From positions 1-64,000 of the forward strand of contig DJOQ01000050.1 of the NCBI GenBank assembly GCA_002437245.1: 64,000 nucleotides of DNA, written 5' to 3'. The notes under the pieces were generated by a model. That model saw nothing but the letters and a program-made list of their open reading frames with translations, ran no database searches and was not told the DNA's origin. Origin of the DNA: Ruminococcaceae bacterium UBA6434. Lineage in GTDB: Bacteria > Bacillota > Clostridia > Oscillospirales > Acutalibacteraceae. Both the position numbers and the translations under genes were made by a program. Below, piece after piece: positions 44,588 to 52,963 of this stretch. Positions within the stretch are counted from its first letter, which is position 1. Every line of letters starts with the position of its first letter.

Positions 44588-45430
44588 TTGAAGTCAAAAG
44601 ACAAAATCAAAACTACGGCGCAGGTATTATTGCTGCCGCAGGACAGCATTTTGCCGAACCCCAATCAACCGAGAAAACGGTTTGATTACGACGAGCTTGA
44701 GGGTCTTGCGCAAAGCATACGGCAAAACGGTATACTTCAACCCGTAACGGTTCGCAGAAGAGCGGACGGTAAAAACGTGAAGTTTGAACTGGTTGCCGGC
44801 GAGCGCAGACTCCGTGCGGCAAGGCTCGTCGGACTTACAAAAATTCCGGCTATCGAGATAGACGCCGACTCTAAAAGTTCTGCCGTGTTATCTCTGATAG
44901 AAAATCTGCAGCGGCGCGACCTTGACTTCTTTGAAGAGGCGGAGGCCATAGAAAGACTTATTGACGAATATTCAATGAGCCAGGAGGAGGTGGCAAAAAA
45001 GCTCGGCAGGGCGCAGTCAACGCTTTCAAATAAGCTCAGACTTTTGCGGCTCCCCGAAGAAATGCGATACGAAATTGAAAAAGCCGGGCTTACGGAACGC
45101 CACGCGAGAGCATTGCTGTCTCTCGAAAACGACGTTCAGCGCGAGAGGGCGCTCGGCATTATCATCGACCGGCACTTAAATGTGCAGGAAAGCGAGCGCC
45201 TGATAGAGCAAATGCTGAATCGCAAAAAGAAGCAAAATCCGATAAAAGGCATACGCGACATAAGAGTGTTTATAAATACTCTCAACCACGCGGTGGAGGC
45301 GATACGCAGGGCAGGTATCGACGCGGACGCCGCCAAGAGCGAAACCGAGGAGTACGTAGAGTACACCGTGCGTATTCCGAAAATAGAGCAAATAAGAATT
45401 TCTCTGCCCGGAGACGGCGAAGCCGTCTGA
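44588..45430 (+). CDS. ParB/Noc-type DNA-binding protein
   Basis: A 280-residue ParB-family protein placed, like Noc of Bacillus, directly after rsmG. The CTP-binding region has NQPRKRFDYDELEGLAQSI and the GERRLRAARLVGL box; a helix-turn-helix follows (MSQEEVAKKLGRAQSTLSNK). The C-terminal third differs from ordinary ParB. Noc proteins protect the nucleoid from division and bind different sites from Spo0J; whether this one does is not known. No ATTTCCCGGGAAAT Noc sites were seen nearby. A TTG at 44588, eight bases after GGAGG, is taken as the start. Confidence 0.88.
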   Translation: MKSKDKIKTTAQVLLLPQDSILPNPNQPRKRFDYDELEGLAQSIRQNGILQPVTVRRRADGKNVKFELVAGERRLRAARLVGLTKIPAIEIDADSKSSAVLSLIENLQRRDLDFFEEAEAIERLIDEYSMSQEEVAKKLGRAQSTLSNKLRLLRLPEEMRYEIEKAGLTERHARALLSLENDVQRERALGIIIDRHLNVQESERLIEQMLNRKKKQNPIKGIRDIRVFINTLNHAVEAIRRAGIDADAAKSETEEYVEYTVRIPKIEQIRISLPGDGEAV

Positions 45431-45439
45431 CAACCTTTG

Positions 45440-45490
45440 TAAAATGCGCCGAACGGTGCTACCCCTGCCGTTCCGCATTTTAAATACCCA
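45440..45490 (+). terminator. Strong terminator after the parB/noc gene
   Basis: Left arm AAAATGCG plus CGAACGG pairs with CCGTTC plus CGCATTTT, with an 11-nt loop. It begins 10 bp after the stop codon at 45430. Confidence 0.75.
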
Positions 45491-45527
45491 TATCCTTCTC
45501 TTTCACACCCCACATCCACAAGCAGAG

Positions 45528-45567
45528 CGGCGGCCTTCAGGTCGCCGTTTTGCTTTGCCTTTTTTAA
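45528..45567 (+). terminator. Second hairpin with T-run in the parB-parA gap
   Basis: An 8-bp stem CGGCGGCC / GGTCGCCG (one wobble) with a TTCA tetraloop, followed by TTTTGCTTTGCCTTTTTT. It is a good terminator shape. It may back up the hairpin at 45440. The rest of the 45431-45882 gap holds two parS sites and the parA promoter. Confidence 0.6.
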
Positions 45568-45681
45568 TGAGCACCGGGGGTATGTCTTGAGGAGAATAGG
45601 CGGCTTACTTATATAATGCGTATCGGTTTGCAAGCATAAGTAAATCCGACGGCGTTTCGCACATGAATCGCGCTTTTTCGA

Positions 45682-45697
45682 TGTTTCACGTGAAACA
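45682..45697. promoter_or_regulatory. parS site (perfect palindrome)
   Basis: TGTTTCACGTGAAACA is a perfect 16-bp palindrome and an exact match to the parS consensus, bound by ParB (Spo0J) to organise and segregate the origin. Confidence 0.97.
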
Positions 45698-45726
45698 TCG
45701 AAATCAAGCTTTCACAAAGCAAGTAA

Positions 45727-45742
45727 TGTTCCACGTGAAACA
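45727..45742. promoter_or_regulatory. Second parS site
   Basis: TGTTCCACGTGAAACA matches the parS consensus and lies 45 bp after the perfect site, upstream of parA. Confidence 0.95.
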
Positions 45743-45794
45743 ATCGACGCCGCAAAAAAATCAATGAAATTTGAGCCGAATAATAAAATTGTTC

Positions 45795-45822
45795 TTTGAA
45801 TTGGGCGCCGTTTGTGATATAC
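45795..45822 (+). promoter_or_regulatory. Promoter of the parA operon
   Basis: TTGAAT (45795-45800), 16 bp, then TATACT (45817-45822), with TGA just before it forming an extended -10. It lies 53 bp downstream of the second parS site. Confidence 0.6.
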
Positions 45823-45882
45823 TTTTAATAGTATTTCAAAAAAGGCTATGATGACCTCTGAAACAGGAGTGATAAATAAGGT

Positions 45883-46656
45883 ATGGCAAAGACCATTTCC
45901 GTGATAAACCAAAAGGGCGGCGTAGGCAAAACCACCACGGCCGTCAACCTCTCTGCCGCGGTCGGCGCTCTCGGCAAACGTGTTTTGCTCGCCGATATAG
46001 ATCCGCAGGGCAACTCCACGAGCGGTTACGGCATAAGCAAGCGAAGTATTGAAAATTCAACATACGATATGCTTATAAACGGCGTAAAGGCTTCGGATGT
46101 GGTAGTAAAAACCAAATTCCGAAATGTCGATTTGCTGCCGTCCGATATGAACCTTGCCGGCGCCGAGGTCGAAATGATTGGAATGGACTCGCGTGAGAGC
46201 CTTCTCAAAAAAGCCCTCGCCGATGTCTGGGAGAATTACGATTATATTTTTCTCGACTGTCCGCCGTCACTCGGCATAATAACAATAAACGCGCTCTGCG
46301 CGAGCGACACATTTTTGGTGCCGATACAGTGCGAATACTACGCGCTTGAGGGCCTTGCGCAGCTTATGTCCACCGTCCGTCAGATAAAAAGACTCTATAA
46401 CCCGTCGATAGAGCTTGAGGGCGTTTTGCTCACGATGTACGACGGCAGACTGAATTTGACGTCTCAGGTGGTTGCCGAAGTCAAAAAGTTCTTTCCGCAG
46501 AAGGTGTATAAATCCACCATACCGCGAAACGTCAGGCTCTCCGAGGCTCCGAGCTTCGGCGAACCGGTAATGTATTACGACAGAAATTCAAAGGGAGCGG
46601 CGGCGTATGCGGATTTTGCGGAGGAATTTCTTAAAAAGCAAGCGAGGGAAAATTGA
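45883..46656 (+). CDS. parA: Chromosome partitioning ATPase ParA/Soj
   Basis: A 257-residue deviant Walker ATPase that works with ParB in origin segregation and DnaA control. The Walker A is KGGVGKTTTAVNLS (about residues 9-22), followed by DIDPQGNSTSG and the Walker B-like FLDCPPSLG. The later PRNVRLSEAPSFGEPV is typical of Soj. It is preceded by two parS sites and followed, in a one-base overlap, by a lipoprotein gene, then parB. Confidence 0.97.
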   Translation: MAKTISVINQKGGVGKTTTAVNLSAAVGALGKRVLLADIDPQGNSTSGYGISKRSIENSTYDMLINGVKASDVVVKTKFRNVDLLPSDMNLAGAEVEMIGMDSRESLLKKALADVWENYDYIFLDCPPSLGIITINALCASDTFLVPIQCEYYALEGLAQLMSTVRQIKRLYNPSIELEGVLLTMYDGRLNLTSQVVAEVKKFFPQKVYKSTIPRNVRLSEAPSFGEPVMYYDRNSKGAAAYADFAEEFLKKQAREN

Positions 46657-47273
46657 TGAGGAAAACTATCGCATTTATATCGGCTCTCATACTTGCGGTG
46701 TCGCTTTTTTTGACTTCGTGCGGAAAAACGCGCACCTTTGAACCGTCCGGCGTGACGAGTGAAAAAGCGTCCGTCACTCAGGCTCAAAAAGAGGAGCTGA
46801 CTCTTTCGCCCGACAAATTCACCTTTGTCGGCGTGCAGATGGGTATGACGACCGATCAGGTTCAGCTTGCCATAGGCAAGGCGGCTCAGGTATACGCCAG
46901 AAACGATAAGATGTTTTTGACCGAGAACGTAAAGGTGCAGGAGTTCAAAAACGGACTTGACAGGGTGGTTTATTACATCTTTAATACGAGTAATCAGCTT
47001 GTCGAAATGCAGTATGTGGTGTCTTCGTCCGACGGAATTTCATATCAGAACGCCGTCACGATTTTCCGCGGCATCTACGGCCCCGACGGAATAGAGATAC
47101 AGAGCGAAATAGGCAAGCGCGAAACTGTTTGGGAATATATGGACGTTTACGTAATAGTCGCGAGAAACGATGAAAAGGACGTCGTAATTTCATATATGCA
47201 GAAAAGTCTCTTTGAGACCGAAAATCAAAAGGACGTTGAAAAATACAACGCCTCAAAACAGGGGAGGAAATAA
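46656..47273 (+). CDS. Small lipoprotein of unknown function between parA and parB
   Basis: A 205-residue predicted lipoprotein. It has a basic MRKT start, a hydrophobic core and a lipobox LTSC (about residues 20-23), so Cys23 would be lipidated at the outer face of the membrane. The mature part has a PDKFTFVGVQMGMTTDQVQLAIG stretch (reported by its parts VGVQMGMT and VQLAIGK) resembling SmpA/OmlA-like or BLIP-like folds in which a short helix and sheet follow. I do not recognise the family with certainty. Its start overlaps the parA stop by one base and it ends one base before parB, so it is expressed with the partition genes. That position is unusual. Confidence 0.75.
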   Translation: MRKTIAFISALILAVSLFLTSCGKTRTFEPSGVTSEKASVTQAQKEELTLSPDKFTFVGVQMGMTTDQVQLAIGKAAQVYARNDKMFLTENVKVQEFKNGLDRVVYYIFNTSNQLVEMQYVVSSSDGISYQNAVTIFRGIYGPDGIEIQSEIGKRETVWEYMDVYVIVARNDEKDVVISYMQKSLFETENQKDVEKYNASKQGRK

Positions 47274-47274
47274 A

Positions 47275-48138
47275 ATGGCAGCCAGAAAAGGCGGGCTCGG
47301 CAAGGGCTTTGAGGCTCTTATGCAGTCAAACACCATGGACGACGAGCTCGGAGATAAGGCGACGCTTTCGATAAACGATATTGAGCCGAACCGCGGCCAG
47401 CCGAGAAAGACCTTCGATGAAGAATCTCTTTCGGAGCTTGCGGACAGCATAAGGGAACACGGAGTTTTACAGCCGCTTTTGGTAAGACCCATGCCCGACG
47501 GCAGCTACCGTCTTGTTGCGGGTGAACGCCGTTTCCGCGCGGCAAGACTTGCGGGGCTCACAGAGGTTCCCGTAACGGTCAGGGAAATGACCGACGAAGA
47601 AGAGAGCATATTTGCTCTTATCGAAAATTTGCAGCGTGAAAACCTCAATGCCGTTGAGGAGGCCGAGGGGCTTAAAACTCTTATCGACACTTTCGGCTTT
47701 ACTCAGGAGCAGGCGGCTCAGCGCATAGGCAAGTCACGTACGGCGGTTACAAATTCGCTCAGGCTTTTAAATCTGCCCGACAGCGTCAGCGCCCTTTTAA
47801 AGGACGGTAAAATTTCAATGGGTCACGCGAGAGCGTTGTTGTCCGTCGAAAACGAAGCCGATATGAAAAATATCGCCGATATGATAGTCAAAAACGGCAT
47901 ATCCGTCCGCGAGACGGAGCGCCTTGCCAAAAAAGCCGGCAAAACAGGCACGGCGGCGGTAAAGAGAAAGAAAAAACGCGACACCTTTTACGACGAGGCA
48001 GAGCTTGCGTTGTCGGGAGTTTTGGCACGCAAGGTCAGAATATACAACGGCAAAGGTTCGGGCGGCAGCATAGAGATAGAGTTCTTCGGCAAAGAGGATC
48101 TTAAAAAGCTTGCAAAGCAGCTCGAGGCGCTTGAATAA
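47275..48138 (+). CDS. parB: Chromosome partitioning protein ParB/Spo0J
   Basis: A 287-residue ParB. The N-terminal RKGGLGKGFEALM (about residues 4-16) is the peptide that stimulates ParA. The CTP-binding motifs are NRGQPRKTFDEESLSELADS (about 38-57) and GERRFRAARLAGL (about 83-95). The helix-turn-helix for parS follows (FTQEQAAQRIGKSRTAVTN), and the C-terminus is the dimer domain. GGGGAGG precedes the ATG. It is the second ParB-family gene in the window. Confidence 0.96.
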   Translation: MAARKGGLGKGFEALMQSNTMDDELGDKATLSINDIEPNRGQPRKTFDEESLSELADSIREHGVLQPLLVRPMPDGSYRLVAGERRFRAARLAGLTEVPVTVREMTDEEESIFALIENLQRENLNAVEEAEGLKTLIDTFGFTQEQAAQRIGKSRTAVTNSLRLLNLPDSVSALLKDGKISMGHARALLSVENEADMKNIADMIVKNGISVRETERLAKKAGKTGTAAVKRKKKRDTFYDEAELALSGVLARKVRIYNGKGSGGSIEIEFFGKEDLKKLAKQLEALE

Positions 48139-48168
48139 TTTGAATTTTAATTTTTCGGAGGAAGAAAA

Positions 48169-49446
48169 ATGCTTGATATTAAGCTCGTAAGAGAAAATCC
48201 GGATCTCGTAAAAGAGAACATCAAAAAGAAATTTCAGGAGGAAAAGCTCGTACTTGTAGACGAAGTAATAGAGCTTGACAAAAAGTTCCGTGAGTCAAAA
48301 CAGAGGGCGGACGAGCTTCGCGCCTCAAGGAACAAGATAAGCAAGGAGATAGGCGGCCTTATGGCAAAGGGTCTGCGCGAAGAGGCGGAAAAGACCAAGC
48401 AAAAGGTATCGCTTCTTGCAAAAGAGCTCGAAAAGCTCGAGGGCAACGAGGAGACGCTCTCTGCCGAAATCAAAAAGAGAATGATGGTTATACCCAACAT
48501 CATCGGCGACGACGTCCCGATAGGCAAGGACGACAGCGAAAACGTAGAGCTCCAGCGCTTCGGCGAGCCGTATGTTCCGCCGTTTGAGATTCCCTATCAC
48601 GTAGACATTATGGAAAAGCTCCACGGCATAGACCTTGATTCCGCAAGAAAGACGAGCGGCAACGGCTTCTATTATCTCTGCGGAGACATCGCAAGGCTTC
48701 ATTCCGCGGTACTCTCATATGCCCGCGACTTTATGATAGACCGCGGATTTACCTATTACGTTCCGCCGTTTATGATAAGAGGAAATGTTGTCAACGGCGT
48801 TATGAGCTTCTCCGAAATGGAAAATATGATGTATAAAATAGAGGGTGAGGATCTCTACCTTATAGGTACGTCGGAGCACTCCATGATAGGTAAGTTCATA
48901 GACACGATAACTCCCGAATCGGAGCTTCCCAAGACCCTCACAAGCTATTCGCCCTGCTTCCGCAAAGAGGTCGGCGCGCACGGCATAGAGGAGAGAGGCG
49001 TCTACCGCATACACCAGTTTGAAAAGCAGGAAATGGTAGTAGTCTGCAAGCCCGAGGACAGCGATATGTGGTACGATAAGCTCTGGAACAACACGGTTGA
49101 CTTCTTCCGCTCGCTCGACATTCCGGTACGTACTCTTGAGTGCTGCTCCGGCGATCTTGCCGATTTAAAGGTCAGAAGCCTTGACGTAGAAGCGTGGTCA
49201 CCGCGTCAGAAGAAGTATTTTGAGGTCGGTTCATGCTCAAACCTCGGCGATGCTCAGGCGAGAAGACTCGGCATAAGAATAAAGGGCGAAAACGGCAATT
49301 ATTTTGCACATACTCTTAATAATACCGTCGTTGCTCCGCCGAGAATGCTCATAGCCTTCCTCGAAAACAATCTGAACGAGGACGGCTCGGTGCGTATACC
49401 CGAACCGCTCAGAATGTATATGGGCGGCAAGGACGTCATAAAATAA
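48169..49446 (+). CDS. serS: Serine-tRNA ligase
   Basis: A 425-residue class II aminoacyl-tRNA synthetase that charges tRNA-Ser. The N-terminal coiled-coil arm (about residues 25-105) is rich in Lys and Glu. Motif 2 lies around SYSPCFRKEVGAHG, and the motif 3 arginine lies in the segment around NNTVVAPPRMLIAFLENN (reported in part). The TSEHSMIGKF serine-binding stretch is present. No T-box leader is seen, as only 30 bp separate it from parB. A GAGGA site precedes the ATG. Confidence 0.97.
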   Translation: MLDIKLVRENPDLVKENIKKKFQEEKLVLVDEVIELDKKFRESKQRADELRASRNKISKEIGGLMAKGLREEAEKTKQKVSLLAKELEKLEGNEETLSAEIKKRMMVIPNIIGDDVPIGKDDSENVELQRFGEPYVPPFEIPYHVDIMEKLHGIDLDSARKTSGNGFYYLCGDIARLHSAVLSYARDFMIDRGFTYYVPPFMIRGNVVNGVMSFSEMENMMYKIEGEDLYLIGTSEHSMIGKFIDTITPESELPKTLTSYSPCFRKEVGAHGIEERGVYRIHQFEKQEMVVVCKPEDSDMWYDKLWNNTVDFFRSLDIPVRTLECCSGDLADLKVRSLDVEAWSPRQKKYFEVGSCSNLGDAQARRLGIRIKGENGNYFAHTLNNTVVAPPRMLIAFLENNLNEDGSVRIPEPLRMYMGGKDVIK

Positions 49447-49475
49447 TTCGGTTATGTTGCCGTGAAAAGGCGCTA

Positions 49476-49504
49476 TTGACAAAACGCCGCATACGGTATA
49501 TAAT
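49476..49504 (+). promoter_or_regulatory. Perfect consensus promoter of rpsO
   Basis: TTGACA (49476-49481), a 17-bp spacer, then TATAAT (49499-49504). The transcript would begin near 49511, leaving a leader of about 105 nt. Confidence 0.92.
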
Positions 49505-49510
49505 ACTCTC

Positions 49511-49614
49511 GCTGTTTCGACGGCACGGTCTTTGGCGTAAACCGAGTTCTTCCGGTGTTCACCTGTCCTCTGACTGTGACGGACGAAGCGAAATATCATA
49601 ATGAGGTGAAAAAA
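49511..49614 (+). promoter_or_regulatory. rpsO 5' leader, possible S15 autoregulatory RNA
   Basis: The leader is long enough for the S15 feedback structures known in other bacteria. Weak pairings are visible (ACCG/CGGT around 49540-49555, and GTCC/GGAC around 49565-49585), but I cannot match a known class. Confidence 0.3.
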
Positions 49615-49878
49615 ATGACACAGGCAGAAAAACAGGCTATTATGAAAGAGTATGCCACTCACGAGGGCGACACCGGTTCACCGGAGGTTCAAATCGCTGT
49701 TCTCACCAAGAGAATCAACGACCTCACCGAGCATCTCAAGGAGCATCACAAGGACCATCATTCAAGAAGAGGCCTTCTTAAAATGGTAGGTCACAGACGT
49801 AACCTCCTCGCATACCTTCAGAAAACCGATATCGAAAGATACCGTGCAATCGTTCAGAAGCTCGGTCTTCGTAAATAA
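49615..49878 (+). CDS. rpsO: 30S ribosomal protein S15
   Basis: An 87-residue ribosomal protein of the platform. It has the family's DTGSPEVQIAVLTKRI, the LTEHLKEHHKDHHSRRG core (16S rRNA binding) and LLKMVGHRRNLLAYL. GAGGTG precedes the ATG at 49615. An upstream in-frame start would lie in the leader and is rejected. The order rpsO-pnp is conserved widely. Confidence 0.98.
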   Translation: MTQAEKQAIMKEYATHEGDTGSPEVQIAVLTKRINDLTEHLKEHHKDHHSRRGLLKMVGHRRNLLAYLQKTDIERYRAIVQKLGLRK

Positions 49879-49888
49879 TTTCGCGCTT

Positions 49889-49930
49889 AAGGCAAGCGGT
49901 TTTTTACCGCTTGCCTTGAATTGCTTTTTA
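49889..49930 (+). terminator. Terminator between rpsO and pnp
   Basis: A perfect 12-bp stem AAGGCAAGCGGT / ACCGCTTGCCTT with a T5 loop, followed by GAATTGCTTTTT. Confidence 0.85.
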
Positions 49931-50085
49931 CGGCAGGCGTAAAAGGCGTATAAAAAACAATCCGACGGGGCGTTTATCCGATGCTTTAGCGGTAAATGGA
50001 ATCTTTAAATTTTTTGTGTTAAAGGTCGCATTTATTGCTAAAACCGGAAGTGCCTCTCGGAAATTCAAGAAAAAGAGGTAAAAAG

Positions 50086-52290
50086 ATGTTTTTCAAAAAC
50101 TTCAAGGTTTGGGAAACCGAATTTGCCGGCAGAAAGCTCTCTGTTGAGACCGGCAAAATGGCAGGACTTGCAAATGCGTCGGTAATGGTTCGTTACGGCG
50201 ACACAAACGTGCTTTGCACCGTTACGGCTTCGGCAAAGCCGAGAGAGGGCGTTGATTTCTTCCCGCTCTCAGTCGATTATGAGGAAAAAATGTATTCCGT
50301 CGGCAGAATCCCCGGCTCATTCCAGCGCCGCGAGGGCAGAGCAAGCGAAAAGGCGATTCTCACATCAAGATGTATAGACCGCCCCATCCGTCCGCTTTTC
50401 CCGAAGGATCTCCGCAATGACTGCTCGGTAGTTGCAACCGTTATGTCGGTTGACCCCGATTGCAGCCCCGAAATTGCCGCAATGATAGGCGTTTCAACCG
50501 CTATCGCAATTTCCGATATCCCGTGGGACGGCCCGATTTCCGGCGTAAACGTCGGTCTTGTTGACGGCGAAATCGTATTGAACCCGACTCTCGAGCAGAG
50601 AGCAAAGACCGACCTTAATCTCACCGTTGCTTCAACAGCCGACCTTGTGGCTATGATTGAAGCCGGCGGCAACGAGATTTCCGACGACCTTATGTTTGAC
50701 TGCATTATGGCAGGCCATGAGGAAAACAAAAAAATTGTAAAATTCATTCAGGGCATAGTAGACGAAATAGGCAAGCCGAAATTTGCTTACGAATCCTCCG
50801 ACCCCGATCCCGAAATAATGAAAGAGATTGAGGACTTCTGCATAGAGGACGTTAAAAAGGCTCTTGATACCGACGATAAACTCGTTCGCGACGAGGCTCT
50901 TTTGCCGATATATGAGGCTGTTCACGAGAAATTCGACGAGAAGTTTGAGGGCAACGAGGGCAAGATTGAAGAGATTATGTATCTTGTTCAGAAGCACGTT
51001 GTTCGCTCCTGGCTCAAGGATGAGCACAAGAGAGTTGACGGCAGAGGCATAGACGAGATTCGTCCGCTCAACGCCGAAATCGACCTCCTCGCAAGAGCGC
51101 ACGGCTCGGGACTTTTCACCAGAGGTCAGACTCAGGTTCTCTCGGTTGCCACACTCGGCTCCATGAGCGACTGCCAGCAGCTTGACGGACTTGACGAGCA
51201 GAAGGAAAAGAGATATATCCATCACTACAACTTCCCGTCATACTCCGTAGGCGAAACAAAGCCCTCAAGAGGTCCCGGCAGACGTGAAATCGGTCACGGC
51301 GCACTTGCCGAAAAGGCTCTTCTGCCCGTTATACCGTCGGTTGAGGAATTCCCCTATGCAATCCGCGTAGTATCCGAGGTTCTCTCATCAAACGGCTCTA
51401 CTTCACAGGGCTCTGTCTGCGGCAGCACACTTGCACTTATGGCGGCAGGCGTTCCGATAAAGGCTCCCGTAGCAGGTATTTCCTGCGGACTTATCACCGG
51501 TGACGAGGGCGTTTACGGCGACTTTATGACCATGGTTGATATTCAGGGCCTTGAGGACTTCTACGGCGATATGGACTTCAAGGTTGCAGGTACCAAAAAG
51601 GGCATAACCGCAATTCAGATGGACCTTAAGGTTCACGGCCTTACTCCCGCAATAATCAAAGAGGCGTTTGCAAAGACGCATAAAGCAAGAAATTATATAC
51701 TTGACGAAATAATGCTTCCCGTTATAAGCGAGCCGCGCAAGGAGCTTTCAAAGTGGGCGCCCAAGATGCTCACCACAAAGATTGACCCCGACAGAATAGG
51801 CGACGTAATAGGCAAGCAGGGCAAGGTAATCCAGAAGATTTGCGCCGAGTGCGACTGCAAGGTTGACGTCAGCGAAGAGGGTCAGGTATTTGTTTCCGCT
51901 CTTGACCTTGACAATGCAAAGAAAGCAATCTTCATTGTCGATACAATAGCAAACGGCCCCGAGGTCGGCGCGATTTACAAGGGAATTGTTACCCGTCTTA
52001 TGAGCTTCGGCGCATTTGTTGAAATAGTACCCGGCGTTGAGGGTATGGTTCACATCAGCCAGCTTGACGTTAAGCGCACCGAAAAGGTTGAGGACGTTGT
52101 AAATGTCGGCGACGAAATAATCGTCAAGGTTCTCCCGAAGGACGAGCAGGGCAGACTTAATCTCTCCCGTCGCGAAGCGCTTATCGAGGTTGAGGGTCTT
52201 ACCCCCGAAAACGACCTCTCCGAAGAAAATCAGCGCAGAGGCGGCAGACGCGACTTCGGCAGAAGACCGCATCGCTCGGATCGTCACTGA
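50086..52290 (+). CDS. pnp: Polyribonucleotide nucleotidyltransferase
   Basis: A 734-residue 3'-5' exoribonuclease that uses phosphate, acting in RNA turnover. Two RNase PH-like domains are seen: the first has GGRKLSVETGKMAGLANAS-like and FQRREGRASEKAILTSR segments, and the second has SNGSTSQGSVCGSTLALMAAG. A KH domain (IGKQGKVIQKI) and an S1 domain (GIVTRLMSFGAFVEIVPG) follow. The tail is rich in Arg and Gly. The ATG at 50086 follows AAGAGG; a longer frame from 50035 adds no conserved sequence. It lies in its usual place after rpsO. Confidence 0.98.
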   Translation: MFFKNFKVWETEFAGRKLSVETGKMAGLANASVMVRYGDTNVLCTVTASAKPREGVDFFPLSVDYEEKMYSVGRIPGSFQRREGRASEKAILTSRCIDRPIRPLFPKDLRNDCSVVATVMSVDPDCSPEIAAMIGVSTAIAISDIPWDGPISGVNVGLVDGEIVLNPTLEQRAKTDLNLTVASTADLVAMIEAGGNEISDDLMFDCIMAGHEENKKIVKFIQGIVDEIGKPKFAYESSDPDPEIMKEIEDFCIEDVKKALDTDDKLVRDEALLPIYEAVHEKFDEKFEGNEGKIEEIMYLVQKHVVRSWLKDEHKRVDGRGIDEIRPLNAEIDLLARAHGSGLFTRGQTQVLSVATLGSMSDCQQLDGLDEQKEKRYIHHYNFPSYSVGETKPSRGPGRREIGHGALAEKALLPVIPSVEEFPYAIRVVSEVLSSNGSTSQGSVCGSTLALMAAGVPIKAPVAGISCGLITGDEGVYGDFMTMVDIQGLEDFYGDMDFKVAGTKKGITAIQMDLKVHGLTPAIIKEAFAKTHKARNYILDEIMLPVISEPRKELSKWAPKMLTTKIDPDRIGDVIGKQGKVIQKICAECDCKVDVSEEGQVFVSALDLDNAKKAIFIVDTIANGPEVGAIYKGIVTRLMSFGAFVEIVPGVEGMVHISQLDVKRTEKVEDVVNVGDEIIVKVLPKDEQGRLNLSRREALIEVEGLTPENDLSEENQRRGGRRDFGRRPHRSDRH

Positions 52291-52326
52291 TAACGCGAAG
52301 CTGATTTAACATCGCACGGAAATTTT

Positions 52327-52386
52327 AAAAGAGCTGTAAAACATCGGTTGATAATTTTTAACCTTTGTTTTACGGCTCTTTTTTTG
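52327..52386 (+). terminator. Terminator after pnp
   Basis: Left arm AAAAGAGCTGTAAAACA pairs with TGTTTTACGGCTCTTTT (one wobble), with a 22-nt AT-rich loop and a T7 tail. The rest of the 52291-52642 gap contains the PadR promoter and operator. Confidence 0.9.
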
Positions 52387-52508
52387 TCGTTCGCGAGGGT
52401 TTTGCCCTGCGGCGATTTTTTCCCTGCCTATCCTGTGGGTGCTTGCCGTTTCCCCTGTTTGTACGGCTGTCCGTAAATGTTAAGAAATTATTAAATATCA
52501 CAAAGTAT

Positions 52509-52543
52509 ATTGCATTGCAAGGTAGTGGGTGTTATAATGCAAT
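52509..52543 (+). promoter_or_regulatory. PadR-operon promoter overlapped by an inverted-repeat operator
   Basis: TTGCAT (52510-52515), 17 bp, then TATAAT (52533-52538) form the promoter. A perfect inverted repeat, ATTGCATT (52509-52516) and AATGCAAT (52536-52543), covers both hexamers. A dimeric repressor bound there would block RNA polymerase, so this is a good candidate site for the PadR protein encoded just downstream. Confidence 0.7.
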
Positions 52544-52642
52544 CGAAAAGACGAGAAAGCCGTACCGAAAAGCGTGTTTTTGTATTTCGGGCTTTGCGGC
52601 AAAATATCGGTGTTTCACAACTCCGTCGGAAAGGAGAGTATA

Positions 52643-52963
52643 ATGAACACACAATTTAAAAAGGGTGTTCTGGAGCTTTGCGTTCTGTCGCTTTTAAAGC
52701 AGGGCGACAAGTACGGCTATGAGCTTGCGGACACCGTCGGTAAACAGATAGACATTTCAGAGGGCACTATATACCCTCTTCTTAAAAGGCTCAGAGCCGA
52801 GGGGTATTTTGAAGTGTATCTTCGCGAATCCACCTCGGGTCCTGCGCGAAAATACTACCGTCTGACTCAAAAGGGGTATGACACACAACGCCTTTTGGAA
52901 AACGAATGGAAGGATTTTACAAAGAGTGTGTCTACTTTATTAGGAGGTGAAAACGGTGACTAA
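52643..52963 (+). CDS. PadR-family transcriptional regulator
   Basis: A 106-residue winged-helix regulator. It has the PadR core: FKKGVLELCVLSLLKQGDKYGYEL (reported in part), DISEGTIYPLLKRL and TSGPARKYYRLTQKG. The short length, without a long coiled-coil tail, places it in the small PadR class. AAGGAG precedes the ATG at 52643; a longer frame from 52574 lacks one. It overlaps the DUF1700 gene by 8 bp and probably represses its own operon through the inverted repeat at 52509-52543. Confidence 0.9.
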   Translation: MNTQFKKGVLELCVLSLLKQGDKYGYELADTVGKQIDISEGTIYPLLKRLRAEGYFEVYLRESTSGPARKYYRLTQKGYDTQRLLENEWKDFTKSVSTLLGGENGD

